Source: UBA11986 sp963734955 (GTDB lineage Bacteria; Bacteroidota; Ignavibacteria; UBA10030; UBA6906). From it: 64,000 nucleotides of DNA. Below are positions 53,645 through 63,169 of this stretch, piece after piece. The stretch lies in the NCBI GenBank assembly GCA_963734955.1, contig CAVTJO010000006.1, positions 1-64,000 on the forward strand, in the 5' to 3' direction. The position numbers were made by a program, and so were the translations under genes. The number at the start of each line of letters is the position of its first letter. The stretch's first letter is position 1. The notes beneath the pieces are model-generated. The model ran no database searches and was not told where the DNA came from. It was given only the letters and a program-made list of their open reading frames with translations.

Positions 53645-54568
53645 ATGGCGAAAGCAAAACAGGTGCTTGGTCGCGGCCTTGCGTCATTGATTCCAAGGCC
53701 AACGGTGGTTGTCCCGCCCGCGTCAATAGCCGGACGGCAGGATGACGGCGTAACGAATGAGATCATCGCCAACATCGAGATCGAGAAGATTCAGAGCAAC
53801 CCGTATCAGCCGCGGGCGGACTTCGATCAGGTTGCCCTCGATGAGCTCCGGCAGTCCATTGTGGAAAAGGGAATTATCCAGCCGATCACTGTCCGTCGGT
53901 TCGAGAATGGCTATCAACTCATCTCCGGAGAACGACGGGTGCGCGCAGCACGTGATGCCGGTCTGACCCACATCCCCGCCTACATCATCAAGGTTAGGTC
54001 CAACGAGGAGATGCTGGAACTTGCACTCATCGAGAACCTGCAGCGTGAGCATCTGAACCCGATTGAGATTGCGATTTCGTACAAGCGGCTGATCGAAGAG
54101 GTTCAATTGACACACGACCAGCTTTCTCAGCGCATCGGCAAGGACAGGACGACCATCACGAACTTCCTTCGATTGCTCAAGCTTCCTGACGCCATTCAAA
54201 ATGCCGTTCGCAAGGGCGACGTGAGTTCTGGCCATGCCCGTGCGCTCATCAATGTTGAAGATGGAGCGGTCCAACTGGCGATCTTCCATAGGATCGTGGA
54301 AAAGCAGATTTCTGTGCGCGAGGTCGAGCGCCTTGCCCGCGATTACCAGCGGGAGAAGACGAAACGACGGGCCGTGATTGGACGTGCCGGCGATTCGGTG
54401 GTTACGGCTGTGGGCAGCTCGATAGAAAGCGTGGAAGAGAAGCTGCGGCAACGGCTCGGAACCAAGGTGTCTGTGAAGTCGATGGAGGATGGAAGAGGAG
54501 AGATCGTCGTTGAATACTACTCTTCGGATGACCTTGAGAGATTGATCGATTTGATTGCAGGAGACTGA
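53645..54568 (+). CDS. parB: Chromosome-partitioning DNA-binding protein ParB (Spo0J)
   Basis: The protein of about 307 residues starts MAKAKQVLGRGLASLIP, contains the CTPase/ParB box (NPYQPRADFD, GIIQPITVR, ISGERRVRAARDAGL, IENLQREHLNPIE) and the parS-binding helix-turn-helix (LSQRIGKDRTTITNFLRLLKLP), and ends with a dimerisation region. ATG 53645 is chosen because GGGAG lies eight bases upstream, better than ATG 53630. A perfect parS site was not found in the window. Confidence 0.95.
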   Translation: MAKAKQVLGRGLASLIPRPTVVVPPASIAGRQDDGVTNEIIANIEIEKIQSNPYQPRADFDQVALDELRQSIVEKGIIQPITVRRFENGYQLISGERRVRAARDAGLTHIPAYIIKVRSNEEMLELALIENLQREHLNPIEIAISYKRLIEEVQLTHDQLSQRIGKDRTTITNFLRLLKLPDAIQNAVRKGDVSSGHARALINVEDGAVQLAIFHRIVEKQISVREVERLARDYQREKTKRRAVIGRAGDSVVTAVGSSIESVEEKLRQRLGTKVSVKSMEDGRGEIVVEYYSSDDLERLIDLIAGD

Positions 54569-54594
54569 ACACAATTGAAAGACAGGTTTTGCTC

Positions 54595-54984
54595 ATGATG
54601 AAAAGTCCAATTCTTACCAAAAACGCTCCTACTCCAATCGGCCCTTACAGCCAGGCGATTGTAGCGAAGGGGACGCTGCTATTCACCGCCGGACAGGTTG
54701 CGATCGTTCCTGCCACGGGCGAGATCGTCGCGGGCGATATCAAAGCCCAGACCAAACAGGCTCTCGAAAATGTGAAGGCTATTCTGGAGGCGGGAGGATC
54801 GAATCTCGCGAACGTTGTGAAGACAACGGTGTTCCTGAAGGACATGAACGAATTTGCTGCGATGAATGAAGTGTACGCGCAGTACTTCGGCAAATCGGCG
54901 CCTGCCCGGTCCACGGTTGAGGTTGCACGGCTGCCGAAGGATGTCCGTGTTGAGATTGAAGCGATCGCCCTCGTAAACGACTGA
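54595..54984 (+). CDS. ridA: RidA family 2-iminobutanoate/2-iminopropanoate deaminase
   Basis: RidA hydrolyses reactive enamine/imine intermediates from PLP enzymes. The 129-residue protein shows TKNAPTPIGPYSQAI, FTAGQVAIVPATGEIV, NVKAILEAGGSNLANVVKTTVFL and APARSTVEVARLPKDVRVEIEAIA, with the catalytic arginine in PARST and glutamate near the end. It follows parB by 26 bases, a neighbourhood seen in related phyla. Confidence 0.94.
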   Translation: MMKSPILTKNAPTPIGPYSQAIVAKGTLLFTAGQVAIVPATGEIVAGDIKAQTKQALENVKAILEAGGSNLANVVKTTVFLKDMNEFAAMNEVYAQYFGKSAPARSTVEVARLPKDVRVEIEAIALVND

Positions 54985-54993
54985 CGGTGGTCC

Positions 54994-55557
54994 ATGAAGT
55001 GGATGGTACTTGCCCTTCTCGCCTTACTTACGCCATCACTCTTCGGACAAACCGAATCCGCAGCTGTTACACCTGATTCCACAGCCGGATCCGGACCCAT
55101 CGTTCCGGGGGGAATTTCTTCAGCCCGAATCGATACAGTCACTCGATACCATCCAACAAAATCTGCCGGACTGGCGATGCTTTTCTCCGCGGTTCTCCCC
55201 GGCGCGGGACAGTTCTACAATGAATCGTATTGGAAGGTTCCGGTGGTCGTTGGATTTGGAGTTTACTTCGCTACACAATGGCTCCATTACAACCGTGTCT
55301 ACCATGACTATCAAGATCAATATCGTGCAAGCTTCACACCCGAACTTCCCGGCGGCAATGGATACCTGCAATCTCTGAGAGAGTTTTACAGGGATCAACG
55401 TGATACATTCACATGGTACTTCTTTATCCTCTACTTTCTCAATGTTGCTGATGCGTACGTTGATGCGAGTTTGTACGATTTCAATGTGAGTGACAACCTT
55501 TCGATCAGGCTGATGCCGGAGACAAACAACCGGTTGACCCTTCGAGTGTCCTTCTAG
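54994..55557 (+). CDS. DUF5683 family membrane protein
   Basis: This 187-residue protein has a signal peptide (residues 1-19), then a conserved membrane part: SAGLAMLFSAVLPGAGQFYNESYWKVPVVVGFGVYF, with two helices, and FFILYFLNVADAYVDASLYDF near the C-terminus. The pattern matches DUF5683, a family often located right after parB in Bacteroidota-type genomes, as here after ridA. The function is unknown. Confidence 0.82.
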   Translation: MKWMVLALLALLTPSLFGQTESAAVTPDSTAGSGPIVPGGISSARIDTVTRYHPTKSAGLAMLFSAVLPGAGQFYNESYWKVPVVVGFGVYFATQWLHYNRVYHDYQDQYRASFTPELPGGNGYLQSLREFYRDQRDTFTWYFFILYFLNVADAYVDASLYDFNVSDNLSIRLMPETNNRLTLRVSF

Positions 55558-55564
55558 ACGCGCA

Positions 55565-56548
55565 ATGCTCAACTACATCTGGATCTCCCTCATTGCCGTC
55601 GGCATTCTCGTTGCTGTTGGAAACGACATTCGCAACGAATCGATCAATACCTACCGGAACGGAATTCCTCTCGTAGCCAGGGTCGAGATCAACAAGTCTT
55701 CAACAATCCCCCGCCCTGGCTGGGAGGGAACGCTAACCCTTTCTCGCGGCGCGTTCAACTCGTTCTACAATATTCACTCGGCGGGTGAAGACATCCGTCA
55801 GCCCGTTGTCATTTCCACTCTCCCTTCGGGTGAACACTCGATCTCATTCATTATCGGTGACGCTACGCCCGATCGTTGGAAGGAAATGGCGCAGGGAGCC
55901 AGCGCAAAAGACAGGCTGAGCGGAAAGATCAGGTCATTCAATCTCTCCGCTGATGGACATACCGCAATCGTCCAATTCGAGATCGAACCAATCCATTTTG
56001 TGAAGATGAAGGCCGTCACCCAGGCAGCACTGGATATTGCTGGCACTGCCGTGAACATTGCACTTGGACTTATCGGCATTATGGCACTCTGGCTTGGCGT
56101 GATGAAAGTCGCTGAAGAGGCCGGGTTGCTCAAGGTACTGACCCGAATCCTTTCCCCGATCACAAGAAGGCTGTTCCCTGAGGTCCCGCCTGATCATCCT
56201 GCGGTTGGGGCTATGATCATGAACATCGCCGCCAACATGCTCGGACTCAGCAACGCTGCAACCCCACTTGGACTGAAGGCAATGGAGGAGCTCAACAAAC
56301 TCAACCCCAAAATCGGAACTGCTACCAATGCAATGGTGACGTTCCTTGCAATCAATACCGGCGGACTGGTTCTTATCCCTGTCACAGCGATAGCAGTTCG
56401 AGCGGCTTCGGGCTCAGCGAACCCGGGAATTATTATTGGAACATCGATTGTTGGGGCAGGGTGCGCGACAGTTGCCGGCATCATCGCTTCCAAGGTCTTT
56501 CAACGTCTGCCCCGATACAAGAGAGCCATGGAGCCGAACAATGGCTGA
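55565..56548 (+). CDS. spmA: SpmA-like nucleoside-recognition membrane protein with inserted domain
   Basis: The protein is 327 residues, longer than the roughly 200 of Bacillus SpmA. After a first helix (MLNYIWISLIAVGILVAV) an extra domain of about 125 residues (FNSFYNIHSAGEDIR, beta-rich) precedes the nucleoside-recognition (Gate) core: NIALGLIGIMALWLGVMKVAEEAG, NIAANMLGLSNAATPLGLKAMEELN, FLAINTGGLVLIPVTAIAV. In this presumably non-sporulating organism the pair probably transports an unknown solute. spmB overlaps by eight bases. Confidence 0.85.
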   Translation: MLNYIWISLIAVGILVAVGNDIRNESINTYRNGIPLVARVEINKSSTIPRPGWEGTLTLSRGAFNSFYNIHSAGEDIRQPVVISTLPSGEHSISFIIGDATPDRWKEMAQGASAKDRLSGKIRSFNLSADGHTAIVQFEIEPIHFVKMKAVTQAALDIAGTAVNIALGLIGIMALWLGVMKVAEEAGLLKVLTRILSPITRRLFPEVPPDHPAVGAMIMNIAANMLGLSNAATPLGLKAMEELNKLNPKIGTATNAMVTFLAINTGGLVLIPVTAIAVRAASGSANPGIIIGTSIVGAGCATVAGIIASKVFQRLPRYKRAMEPNNG

Positions 56549-57087
56549 GATCTTCCGCGCAATCATCAATGCTATCTCGATATTTGCCATTCCGCTGGTG
56601 TTGCTGGTGTTCCTCGGCTGGGGGTTCGTCAAGAAAGTGAAAGTGTACGAAGTCTTCGTCGAGGGGGCAAAGGACGGTTTCACCACTGCGATTCGTATTA
56701 TTCCGTACCTGGTGGCAATGCTTGTTGGCATTGCCATCTTCCGCGCAAGCGGAGCAATGGATCTCCTCAGCGCACTGGTTGCTCCGATTACTTCTCTCAT
56801 CGGAATGCCTCCCGAGGCGTTGCCAATGGCAATCATGCGGCCGCTATCCGGCAGCGGTTCTCTCGGCATCATGACAGAATTGATGAAGACACATGGTCCC
56901 GACTCGCTGATCGGAATCATGGCATCGACAATGTACGGAAGTTCCGAAACCACCTTCTACGTTCTTGCGGTGTACTTTGGTGCCGTGGCAATCAAGAACA
57001 CGACGGCATGCAGTTCCCGTCGGCATTATCGCTGATGTTGTCGGAATGCTTGCTGCAGTGTGGATTGTGAATCTGTTGTTTGGATAG
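56541..57087 (+). CDS. spmB: SpmB-like nucleoside-recognition membrane protein, C-terminal frameshift
   Basis: This protein of about 181 residues is the partner of SpmA. It has IFAIPLVLLVFLGWGFVKKV, RIIPYLVAMLVGIAIFRASGA, PLSGSGSLGIMTELM and STMYGSSETTFYVLAVYFGAV, typical SpmB/Gate motifs. Near 57003 a single-base error hides the last helix; shifting frame gives HAVPVGIIADVVGMLAAVWIVNLLFG and a stop at 57087. The ATG at 56541 overlaps the end of spmA. Confidence 0.87.
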
Positions 57088-57154
57088 CTGTGGTGATTTA
57101 ACCGCAAAGGACGCAAAGAGACTCTAACAGACCAGCCGCCATGCCCCTTTTCCC

Positions 57155-57183
57155 TTGCTTTTCAAGGGGGTGGTGTCTATATT
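57155..57183 (+). promoter_or_regulatory. Promoter of the proline dehydrogenase gene
   Basis: TTGCTT (57155-57160) and TATATT (57178-57183) are separated by 17 bases. A small CCCTTG/CAAGGG hairpin overlaps the -35 and could serve as the spmB terminator. The start codon is at 57275. Confidence 0.5.
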
Positions 57184-57274
57184 TTTCAAATCTTATTCGC
57201 TCTTTCCCTCCATCAAAGTGCCCTGGCCATCGTGCCCTGACGCAATATTCCTGACAGCAGAACTAAACTGATTC

Positions 57275-58177
57275 ATGAATCTTCTCAACAAGCTTGTTGT
57301 TGCAACCATCCCCGCAATCCCCAAACCTATTGTCCGTCACTTTGCCGGCCGTTACATAGCCGGCGAGACGCTCGCAGATGCGATCCGTTGCGTACGGCAG
57401 CTCAATGGGGAAGGTGTGTGTGCCACACTTGATGTTCTCGGCGAGGATATTACCAATACCGACGAGGCAGTTCAATCGCGGAACAACTCGATCGAGGTTC
57501 TCCACACAATTGCCAGGGAAAAGCTCGACTCCAACCTCTCCCTCAAACTTACTTCTCTGGGATTGAAGCTCGGCAAGGACATCTGCACTGAAAACGTCCG
57601 GGAGATCCTGAAAGTTGCGTCGAAATACGGGACGCTTGTCCGGTTCGACATGGAAGACTCGACCTGCACCACCGACACGATCGACGTTTTTCAGGCTCTC
57701 CAGAAAGAGTTTCCGAACACCGGCATTGTGCTTCAGGCCTATATGCGCCGCTCCGAGGATGATGTGAAGATGTTGATGAAGAACAGGACGAACTTCCGGT
57801 TGTGCAAGGGGATCTATAAAGAGCGACCGGAGATCGCATTTCAGGGACGCAAGGAGGTTCAGGACAATTACCTGAAGCTGCTCGATCTGATGTTGCGCAA
57901 CAAATGTTATGTGGGGATTGCCACACACGACACCGTCCTTACCGATGGCGCATACCGTTTGATCAAGGAGATGGACCTAAAGAAAAGCGATTATGAATTC
58001 CAGATGCTTCTTGGTGTGAGACCCGAACTGAGAAGAAAGCTGGTCGCGGATGGACACAAGGTGCGGCTGTATGTCCCATTCGGCGAGCATTGGTACGGAT
58101 ATTCGACCCGCAGGTTCAAGGAAAACCCGGAAGTGGCAGGATATGTGTTCAAGGCGCTTTTTACGCGCAATGTGTAG
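57275..58177 (+). CDS. Proline dehydrogenase (monofunctional PRODH)
   Basis: This FAD enzyme oxidises proline to pyrroline-5-carboxylate. The 300-residue protein forms the PutA beta/alpha barrel: LDVLGEDITNTDEAV, LSLKLTSLGLKLG, LVRFDMEDSTCTTDT, GIVLQAYMRRSEDDV, RLCKGIYKERPEIAF, VGIATHD and the substrate-binding RLYVPFGEHWYGYSTRRFKENP split around the two arginines. It is the short monofunctional form, so the dehydrogenase partner lies elsewhere. Confidence 0.93.
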   Translation: MNLLNKLVVATIPAIPKPIVRHFAGRYIAGETLADAIRCVRQLNGEGVCATLDVLGEDITNTDEAVQSRNNSIEVLHTIAREKLDSNLSLKLTSLGLKLGKDICTENVREILKVASKYGTLVRFDMEDSTCTTDTIDVFQALQKEFPNTGIVLQAYMRRSEDDVKMLMKNRTNFRLCKGIYKERPEIAFQGRKEVQDNYLKLLDLMLRNKCYVGIATHDTVLTDGAYRLIKEMDLKKSDYEFQMLLGVRPELRRKLVADGHKVRLYVPFGEHWYGYSTRRFKENPEVAGYVFKALFTRNV

Positions 58178-58233
58178 CTCGCATTTGTTGGCAATCGTTT
58201 ACCGAACAATGTCCATCAACTGAAGGAGTCAAT

Positions 58234-60261
58234 ATGGCTGATGCTAAATCCACCGGAGGCGAACCTCCGAGATTCAAGCCGTTCGTTCCTGTCGAGACGG
58301 ACATGAAGGAATTTACCCTTCGTGCGCTCATCATCGGCTTGGTCATGTGCGTGGTGCTTGGTGCTGCGAATGCGTACCTCGGGTTGAAGGCAGGGATGAC
58401 GATCGCTGCAACGTATCCTGCAGCTGTTATCGGGATGGCGCTGCTCCGCATCATGAAAGGGTCGGTGCTCGAAGAGAACTTCGCCCGTACGGTCGGCTCC
58501 ATCGGTGAGTCGGTTGCGGCAGGAGCAATCTTCACGATCCCGGCATTCTTCATTGCAGGCATCTGGCCGAATTTCTCCGATACCCGTCACTACTTTGAAT
58601 CCACGGCAATCATGGTCGCGGGTGGTGTGCTTGGAATTATGTTTGTCGCCTTGCTCCGTCGCGTGATGGTGGAAGATGTGGAACTGCCATTTCCCGAGTC
58701 GGTTGCTGCATCAGAGATTCACAAAGCCGGACGCTCGGGCGGGACCGGGGCGAAGTTCCTGTTCGGAGCCATGGGAGCCGGTGCGTTCATTCAGGCTCTC
58801 GGACAGTTCAAGTTCTTCGCGACCTCGTGGGAAAAGTTCGTCAGCTTCTCGAAAGCCTCGATTGGACTCAAGGCTTCGGGGACCGTTACTGCTCAAAGTG
58901 GCGTGTTACTAAGCACTCCGGGAGTCAGTCCGGCATACATTGGCGTCGGGTATATTATTGGCCCGAAGCTCGCATCGCTGAACTTCAGCGGTGGGTTGCT
59001 TGCCTGGGGATTGTTTGTCCCCATTCTCACCTATTTTATCGGTCCGACACTTCTTCCGGCAAATGCCACCCCGGATGACTCCACATGGATTGCCATGGCG
59101 AATAACGTTTGGGGTCTCATTGTCCGACCTATTGCCATCGGAGGAATGCTTGTGAGCGCGGGGTTCACATTGTTCAGGATGCGCAAGAGCCTCATCACCG
59201 GCATCAGGCGCTCGATCGGAGATGTGAAGAAAGCTGCAACCGGTGAGCATGTGTCCATCAGGACCGAACAGGATCTGAGCTTCAAGTGGATCATGACTGG
59301 CATCGGTGCTGCTGCAATTGCGACGTTTTTCATTTATAACTATTTTGCGGGCGATGTTGCTGCAGCCCTTGTTGCAACAGTGGTGATGATTGTTGCCGGA
59401 TTCTTCTTTGCTGCAGTGTCCGGATATCTTGTCGGAATCATCGGCTCGAGCAATAACCCGATCAGCGGACTGACGCTTTCCACGTTACTCGTCGCCGCAT
59501 TGCTGATGGTCGCCCTTGGCATGAAGGGTCAGCCGGGTGTTGCAGCGGTTCTCGGTGTTGCCGCTGTCGTGTGCGTTGCGGCGGCTGTTGCAGGCGAGAT
59601 GCTGCAGGATCTGAAAGTGGGACATATTCTCGGCGGTACACCCTGGAAAATGCAGATCGGAGATTTGATCGGCATCGCGCTCGCCGCATCCGTGATGTTT
59701 GTGCCTCTGGTTGTTCTGCATGAAGGTGATATACTCTCTGGAGGTGCGGGGTTCGGTGGCAGAAGTCTCCCGGCTCCACAGGCTAGCCTCATGGCGCTAC
59801 TCTCGCAAGGGATCGTTGGCGGACAAATGGCCTGGCCGCTGATCGTCGTCGGCATGTTGATGGGACTTGCATTTATTGCCATGCAAGTAAAAAGTCCCAT
59901 GCTCGTTTGCGTTGGTATGTACCTTCCTCTGGAAACGACATTTGCGATTTTCATTGGCGGCGTCATCAAGGGGATCGTCGATCGGATGAGCGTGAAGCGT
60001 GGGCACAATGCAGCGCAGAAAGCCCGTGTGGAAAACAACGGAGTGCTCCTCGCAGCCGGTCTGATCGCAGGCGAAGCATTAATCGGCTTGTTCTTCGCGG
60101 CGTGGGCATTTACGGGCAAGGGACTCTTCGCGTTCTTTGAAGAGCCATCCTTCATTGTCAGCTTGATTGTATTTTTCGTGATCGGATGGATTCTCGTCCA
60201 AATCCCGATGAAGAACGCAGGTCGCCCCGATGAACCTGCACCGCCAAGTGCGGTGTTCTAG
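58234..60261 (+). CDS. OPT family oligopeptide transporter
   Basis: This 675-residue protein has about 14-16 membrane helices. OPT motifs include FTLRALIIGLVMCVVLGAANAYLGLKAGMTIAATYPAAVIGM near the start and EDVELPFPESVAASEIHKAG. Other segments GSSNNPISGLTLSTLL and MYLPLETTFAIFIGG match the C-terminal half. OPT proteins import di- to oligopeptides with protons, which suits a proline- and peptide-using organism (pepD lies 1.3 kb downstream). The ATG follows GAAGGAG. Confidence 0.93.
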   Translation: MADAKSTGGEPPRFKPFVPVETDMKEFTLRALIIGLVMCVVLGAANAYLGLKAGMTIAATYPAAVIGMALLRIMKGSVLEENFARTVGSIGESVAAGAIFTIPAFFIAGIWPNFSDTRHYFESTAIMVAGGVLGIMFVALLRRVMVEDVELPFPESVAASEIHKAGRSGGTGAKFLFGAMGAGAFIQALGQFKFFATSWEKFVSFSKASIGLKASGTVTAQSGVLLSTPGVSPAYIGVGYIIGPKLASLNFSGGLLAWGLFVPILTYFIGPTLLPANATPDDSTWIAMANNVWGLIVRPIAIGGMLVSAGFTLFRMRKSLITGIRRSIGDVKKAATGEHVSIRTEQDLSFKWIMTGIGAAAIATFFIYNYFAGDVAAALVATVVMIVAGFFFAAVSGYLVGIIGSSNNPISGLTLSTLLVAALLMVALGMKGQPGVAAVLGVAAVVCVAAAVAGEMLQDLKVGHILGGTPWKMQIGDLIGIALAASVMFVPLVVLHEGDILSGGAGFGGRSLPAPQASLMALLSQGIVGGQMAWPLIVVGMLMGLAFIAMQVKSPMLVCVGMYLPLETTFAIFIGGVIKGIVDRMSVKRGHNAAQKARVENNGVLLAAGLIAGEALIGLFFAAWAFTGKGLFAFFEEPSFIVSLIVFFVIGWILVQIPMKNAGRPDEPAPPSAVF

Positions 60262-60293
60262 GAGGTGAGGGGAGCAAGAATCAGGGGGGAAGC

Positions 60294-60641
60294 GTGAAAC
60301 CGACAGAGTACCAGAATCTTTTGACGCTGAGGCCGAAGCGGAACCTCGAATGGGAGTCCGGCGAGAATAGTCTCGTGGTCCTTCTCGTTCCGAAGTTCCG
60401 TGGCAAGCTCCTTGCACGATGGTTTGTTCCGATGCTGGCCAAACCGAATATCCGGGTCAAGCTTGATGAGCGGGGGAGTTTCGTGTGGCAGCGATGCGAT
60501 GGCAATACAACTGTCGAGAGCATTGGAGAACAAATGTCGACGGCGTTCAGTGAGCCCTTAGAGACTGCGTATGATCGCATCGGGATGTTTGTCCAGAAGC
60601 TGACGAGAAGCAAGTTTCTGTCGCTCCATGTCGCTGGATGA
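60294..60641 (+). CDS. PqqD family protein
   Basis: This 115-residue protein has the PqqD-type core LDERGSFVWQRCDGNTTVESIGEQMS after an N-terminal segment with KRNLEWES. PqqD proteins are RiPP recognition elements or peptide chaperones that deliver substrates to radical SAM enzymes, but no RiPP precursor or radical SAM gene is nearby. It starts at a GTG and ends seven bases before the RAYT gene. Confidence 0.7.
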   Translation: MKPTEYQNLLTLRPKRNLEWESGENSLVVLLVPKFRGKLLARWFVPMLAKPNIRVKLDERGSFVWQRCDGNTTVESIGEQMSTAFSEPLETAYDRIGMFVQKLTRSKFLSLHVAG

Positions 60642-60647
60642 GGCAAC

Positions 60648-61403
60648 ATGATCACAAAGCGACACATGCGTGCAACCAGCAGGCAGAGGCGCAATTCACT
60701 TCGCTTGCAAGGTTACGATTATGCACAGCCCGGTGGGTATTTCGTCACCATCTGTACGTATGGCAGGCGTTGTGTCTTGGGTAGGATCGTTGATGGTCGG
60801 ATGCTATTGTCTGAGGTCGGGAGAGTTGTGGAAGAAGTGTGGGCAAGGATTCCAGAACACTTCGAGAACACGCGAGCCGATATGTTTCAGGTAATGCCGA
60901 ACCATCTGCATGGGATTGTCGACATCAAAGAAGTAGGTCGGACGCATATGGTGACGCGAGCCGGGAAAGTAAACGGCGCGACGGTATGGGCACGACATGT
61001 CGTGCCCATACAAGAACCCACCAAGGAAGAGTTTGGGAAACCCCGATCAGGTACTCTGTCAACGATTATCGGTTCATTCAAGGCGGCTGTCACCAGAGAG
61101 TTACGACGGCAGGGCAAGTGCATGGAACGTTCTTTCTGGCATCGCAGTTTTCATGACCACGTGCTTCGCGACGACGTCGATCGGTTCTTCGTTGAGCGGT
61201 ATATTGAGCTCAATCCGATTCTATGGGACCTTGACGCGGACAATGCTGCCCTGGATCCGAATTCCATCGCTGTTCTTCGCAGGAGATTGCAGGAACTCTA
61301 CGGGCTGACGGGCCTTGCACTCGAACGAGTAGTCGAACATGAATTAAATTATCGTACCTGGCGGGAAAGAGAACTGCAATCGGAAACGGTATGTGCCGAT
61401 TAG
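60648..61403 (+). mobile_element. REP-associated tyrosine transposase (RAYT, Y1_Tnp)
   Basis: This 251-residue IS200-like HUH transposase has the H-x-H motif in VMPNHLHGIVDI (about residues 85-90) and the catalytic tyrosine region in VERYIELNPILWD (about residue 187). The N-terminal YDYAQPGGYFVTICTYGRRCVLG is typical of RAYT proteins. RAYTs act on palindromic REP sequences; two REP-like elements are in this window, at 35230 and 62969. It lacks flanking terminal repeats that would mark it as a free IS. Confidence 0.88.
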
Positions 61404-61514
61404 CGAAAAAGAGGATAGAGGTTTGTTCGTGGTAAATTGGGACTCGAATCCCAAAAGAAACTCTTGTGATGAGACATTTGGAACCATCAAGTCAACTTAA
61501 ACCAGGAGGAAATC

Positions 61515-62967
61515 TTGTCGAACGCAATTGATGGATTGAAACCGGAACTCGTGTGGAAGTACTTTGCAGAGATAGCAAAGATTCCCCGCCCCTCGAAGCA
61601 CGAAGCAGCAATGACGAAGTACGTGCTTGACACCGCCAGGAAACTGGGTCTGAGTGCAAAGACCGACAAACTTGGAAACGTCGTCGTGAAGAAACCTGCC
61701 TCCGCGGGAAAAGAGCGCGCACGAAGCGTTTGCCTGCAAGGTCACCTCGATATGGTGGCGGAAAAGAACAAAGACAAAGTGCACGACTTCATGAAGGATC
61801 CCATCGAGCTGGTAAGAAAGGGAAACCTGATGATGGCGAATGGAACGACACTCGGTGCCGATAACGGCATCGCCGTGGCAACGAACCTTGCCATCATGGA
61901 GGACAGATCGCTCGTCCACGGGCCGCTTGAGTTTCTGTTCACTATCGATGAAGAAACCGGTCTCACCGGTGCAGCAGGCCTGGAACCGGGTTTTGTCGAG
62001 AGCAAAACACTGATGAACCTCGATTCTGAAGAAGAAGGAGCACTGTATGTCGGGTGTTCCGGTGGCAGGGATACCATTGGCACATGGAAAGTGGATTTCG
62101 AGAAAGTCCCTGCAAAGCATGTGGCATTGCAGCTCCGCGTTGCCGGACTGAAAGGCGGGCACTCAGGACTGGAGATCGACAAGGGACGGGGCAATGCGAT
62201 CAAGATACTCAACAGGGCTTTGATGGTCGTTGAGGAGCTTGGTGGAAGACTCTCGAGCATCGAAGGCGGCAACAAGCACAATGCGATCCCGCGTGAAGCC
62301 GAGGCAATCATGTTCGTTCCGAAGAAATATCTGGATACAGCAAAGTCGTTGGTAGCCGAGTTCAACACGGTGGCGAAAGCAGAATTGGCAACTGTCGAGC
62401 CGGACCTAACTGTTTCCCTCACAGAAATCAGGCCGAAGGGGAAGGTGATCAAGAAGGGACAACAGAAGAAGCTCTTCCAAACGATTGCTGCGTTGCCGCA
62501 CGGCGTTGCGAAGATGAGCGCAGACATACCCGGGTTGGTGGAGACCTCGACGAACGTTGCAGTCATCAGGACCGAGAAGAAAGTCCATCGTACTGGCAAC
62601 AAGCCAACGAAGCTCAGTGGCATCGGAGTTGACAGAGATTGCCTATTCGGTCTCGTGCGTGTTCCAGCTTGGCGGGGCAGATGCAAAAACGAGCGATGGC
62701 TATCCCGGATGGAAGCCGAACATGAGTTCGGAAATCCTGAAAGTCGCAAAGTCCACGTACAATCAACTCTACAACAAGCAGCCTGAAGTCAAAGCCATTC
62801 ACGCCGGACTCGAATGCGGCATCATTGGCGAGCGGTATCCCGGCATGGATATGGTTTCATTCGGTCCGACCCTTGAAGGCGTCCACTCTCCCGACGAGAA
62901 GATGCACATTGACACAGTGGAGAAGTTCTGGAACTTCCTGCTGGGGATTTTGAAGAACGTGAACTGA
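61515..62967 (+). CDS. pepD: Aminoacyl-histidine dipeptidase (PepD), one frameshift
   Basis: PepD is a zinc M20 dipeptidase. The TTG start follows AGGAGG; motifs are QGHLDMV (metal histidine and catalytic aspartate), GADNGIAVA, FTIDEETGLTGA, DSEEEGALYVGCSGG and GGHSGLEI. At 62580-62582 an extra A in an AAA run breaks the frame; the correct frame reads KSIVLATSQRSSVASELTEIA, YPGWKPNMSSEIL, IHAGLECGIIGERYPGMDMVSFGP with the last metal histidine region, ending at 62967. Full length is about 483 residues, as in E. coli PepD. It probably works with the OPT transporter on imported peptides. Confidence 0.9.
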
Positions 62968-62968
62968 A

Positions 62969-63064
62969 TGTCATTGCGAATCCCGCTTTAGCGGGATGAA
63001 GCAATCTCGCTCTTGACTATGTCAGAGACTGCTTCGTCGCTGAGAAACGCTCCTCGCAGTGACA
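62969..63064. repeat. REP-like palindromic element B
   Basis: The 96-base segment starts TGTCATTGCGA and ends TCGCAGTGACA, near-perfect inverted repeats. Inside are ATCCCGCT/AGCGGGAT (62980/62990) and GAAGCA/TGCTTC (62998/63030). This layout is typical of dispersed palindromic repeats in many bacteria. It lies 1.6 kb from the RAYT gene. Confidence 0.75.
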
Positions 63065-63093
63065 TGTGGGTTCCTTTGCATCATCCTCATCAT

Positions 63094-63125
63094 CAGCGCC
63101 ATCGACCTTCGATGGCGCTGTCGTT
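63094..63125 (+). terminator. Terminator after pepD
   Basis: CAGCGCCATCG (63094-63104) pairs perfectly with CGATGGCGCTG (63110-63120) with loop ACCTT, followed by TCGTTTT. This is a good intrinsic terminator. Confidence 0.75.
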
Positions 63126-63169
63126 TTGCGCAAAAGGGTCTTCCCTCCTGTCCGACTGGGGCTTCTGTA

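Noticed and set aside
57095..57120. AACCGCAAAGGACGCAAAG-like stretch after spmB
   Set aside because: It resembles a common low-information intergenic repeat, but with one copy in the window I cannot support an element.
61437..61454. TTGGGA-CTCGAA-TCCCAA mini hairpin resembling a tRNA T-arm
   Set aside because: No other tRNA parts are near, so a tRNA gene or fragment cannot be supported.
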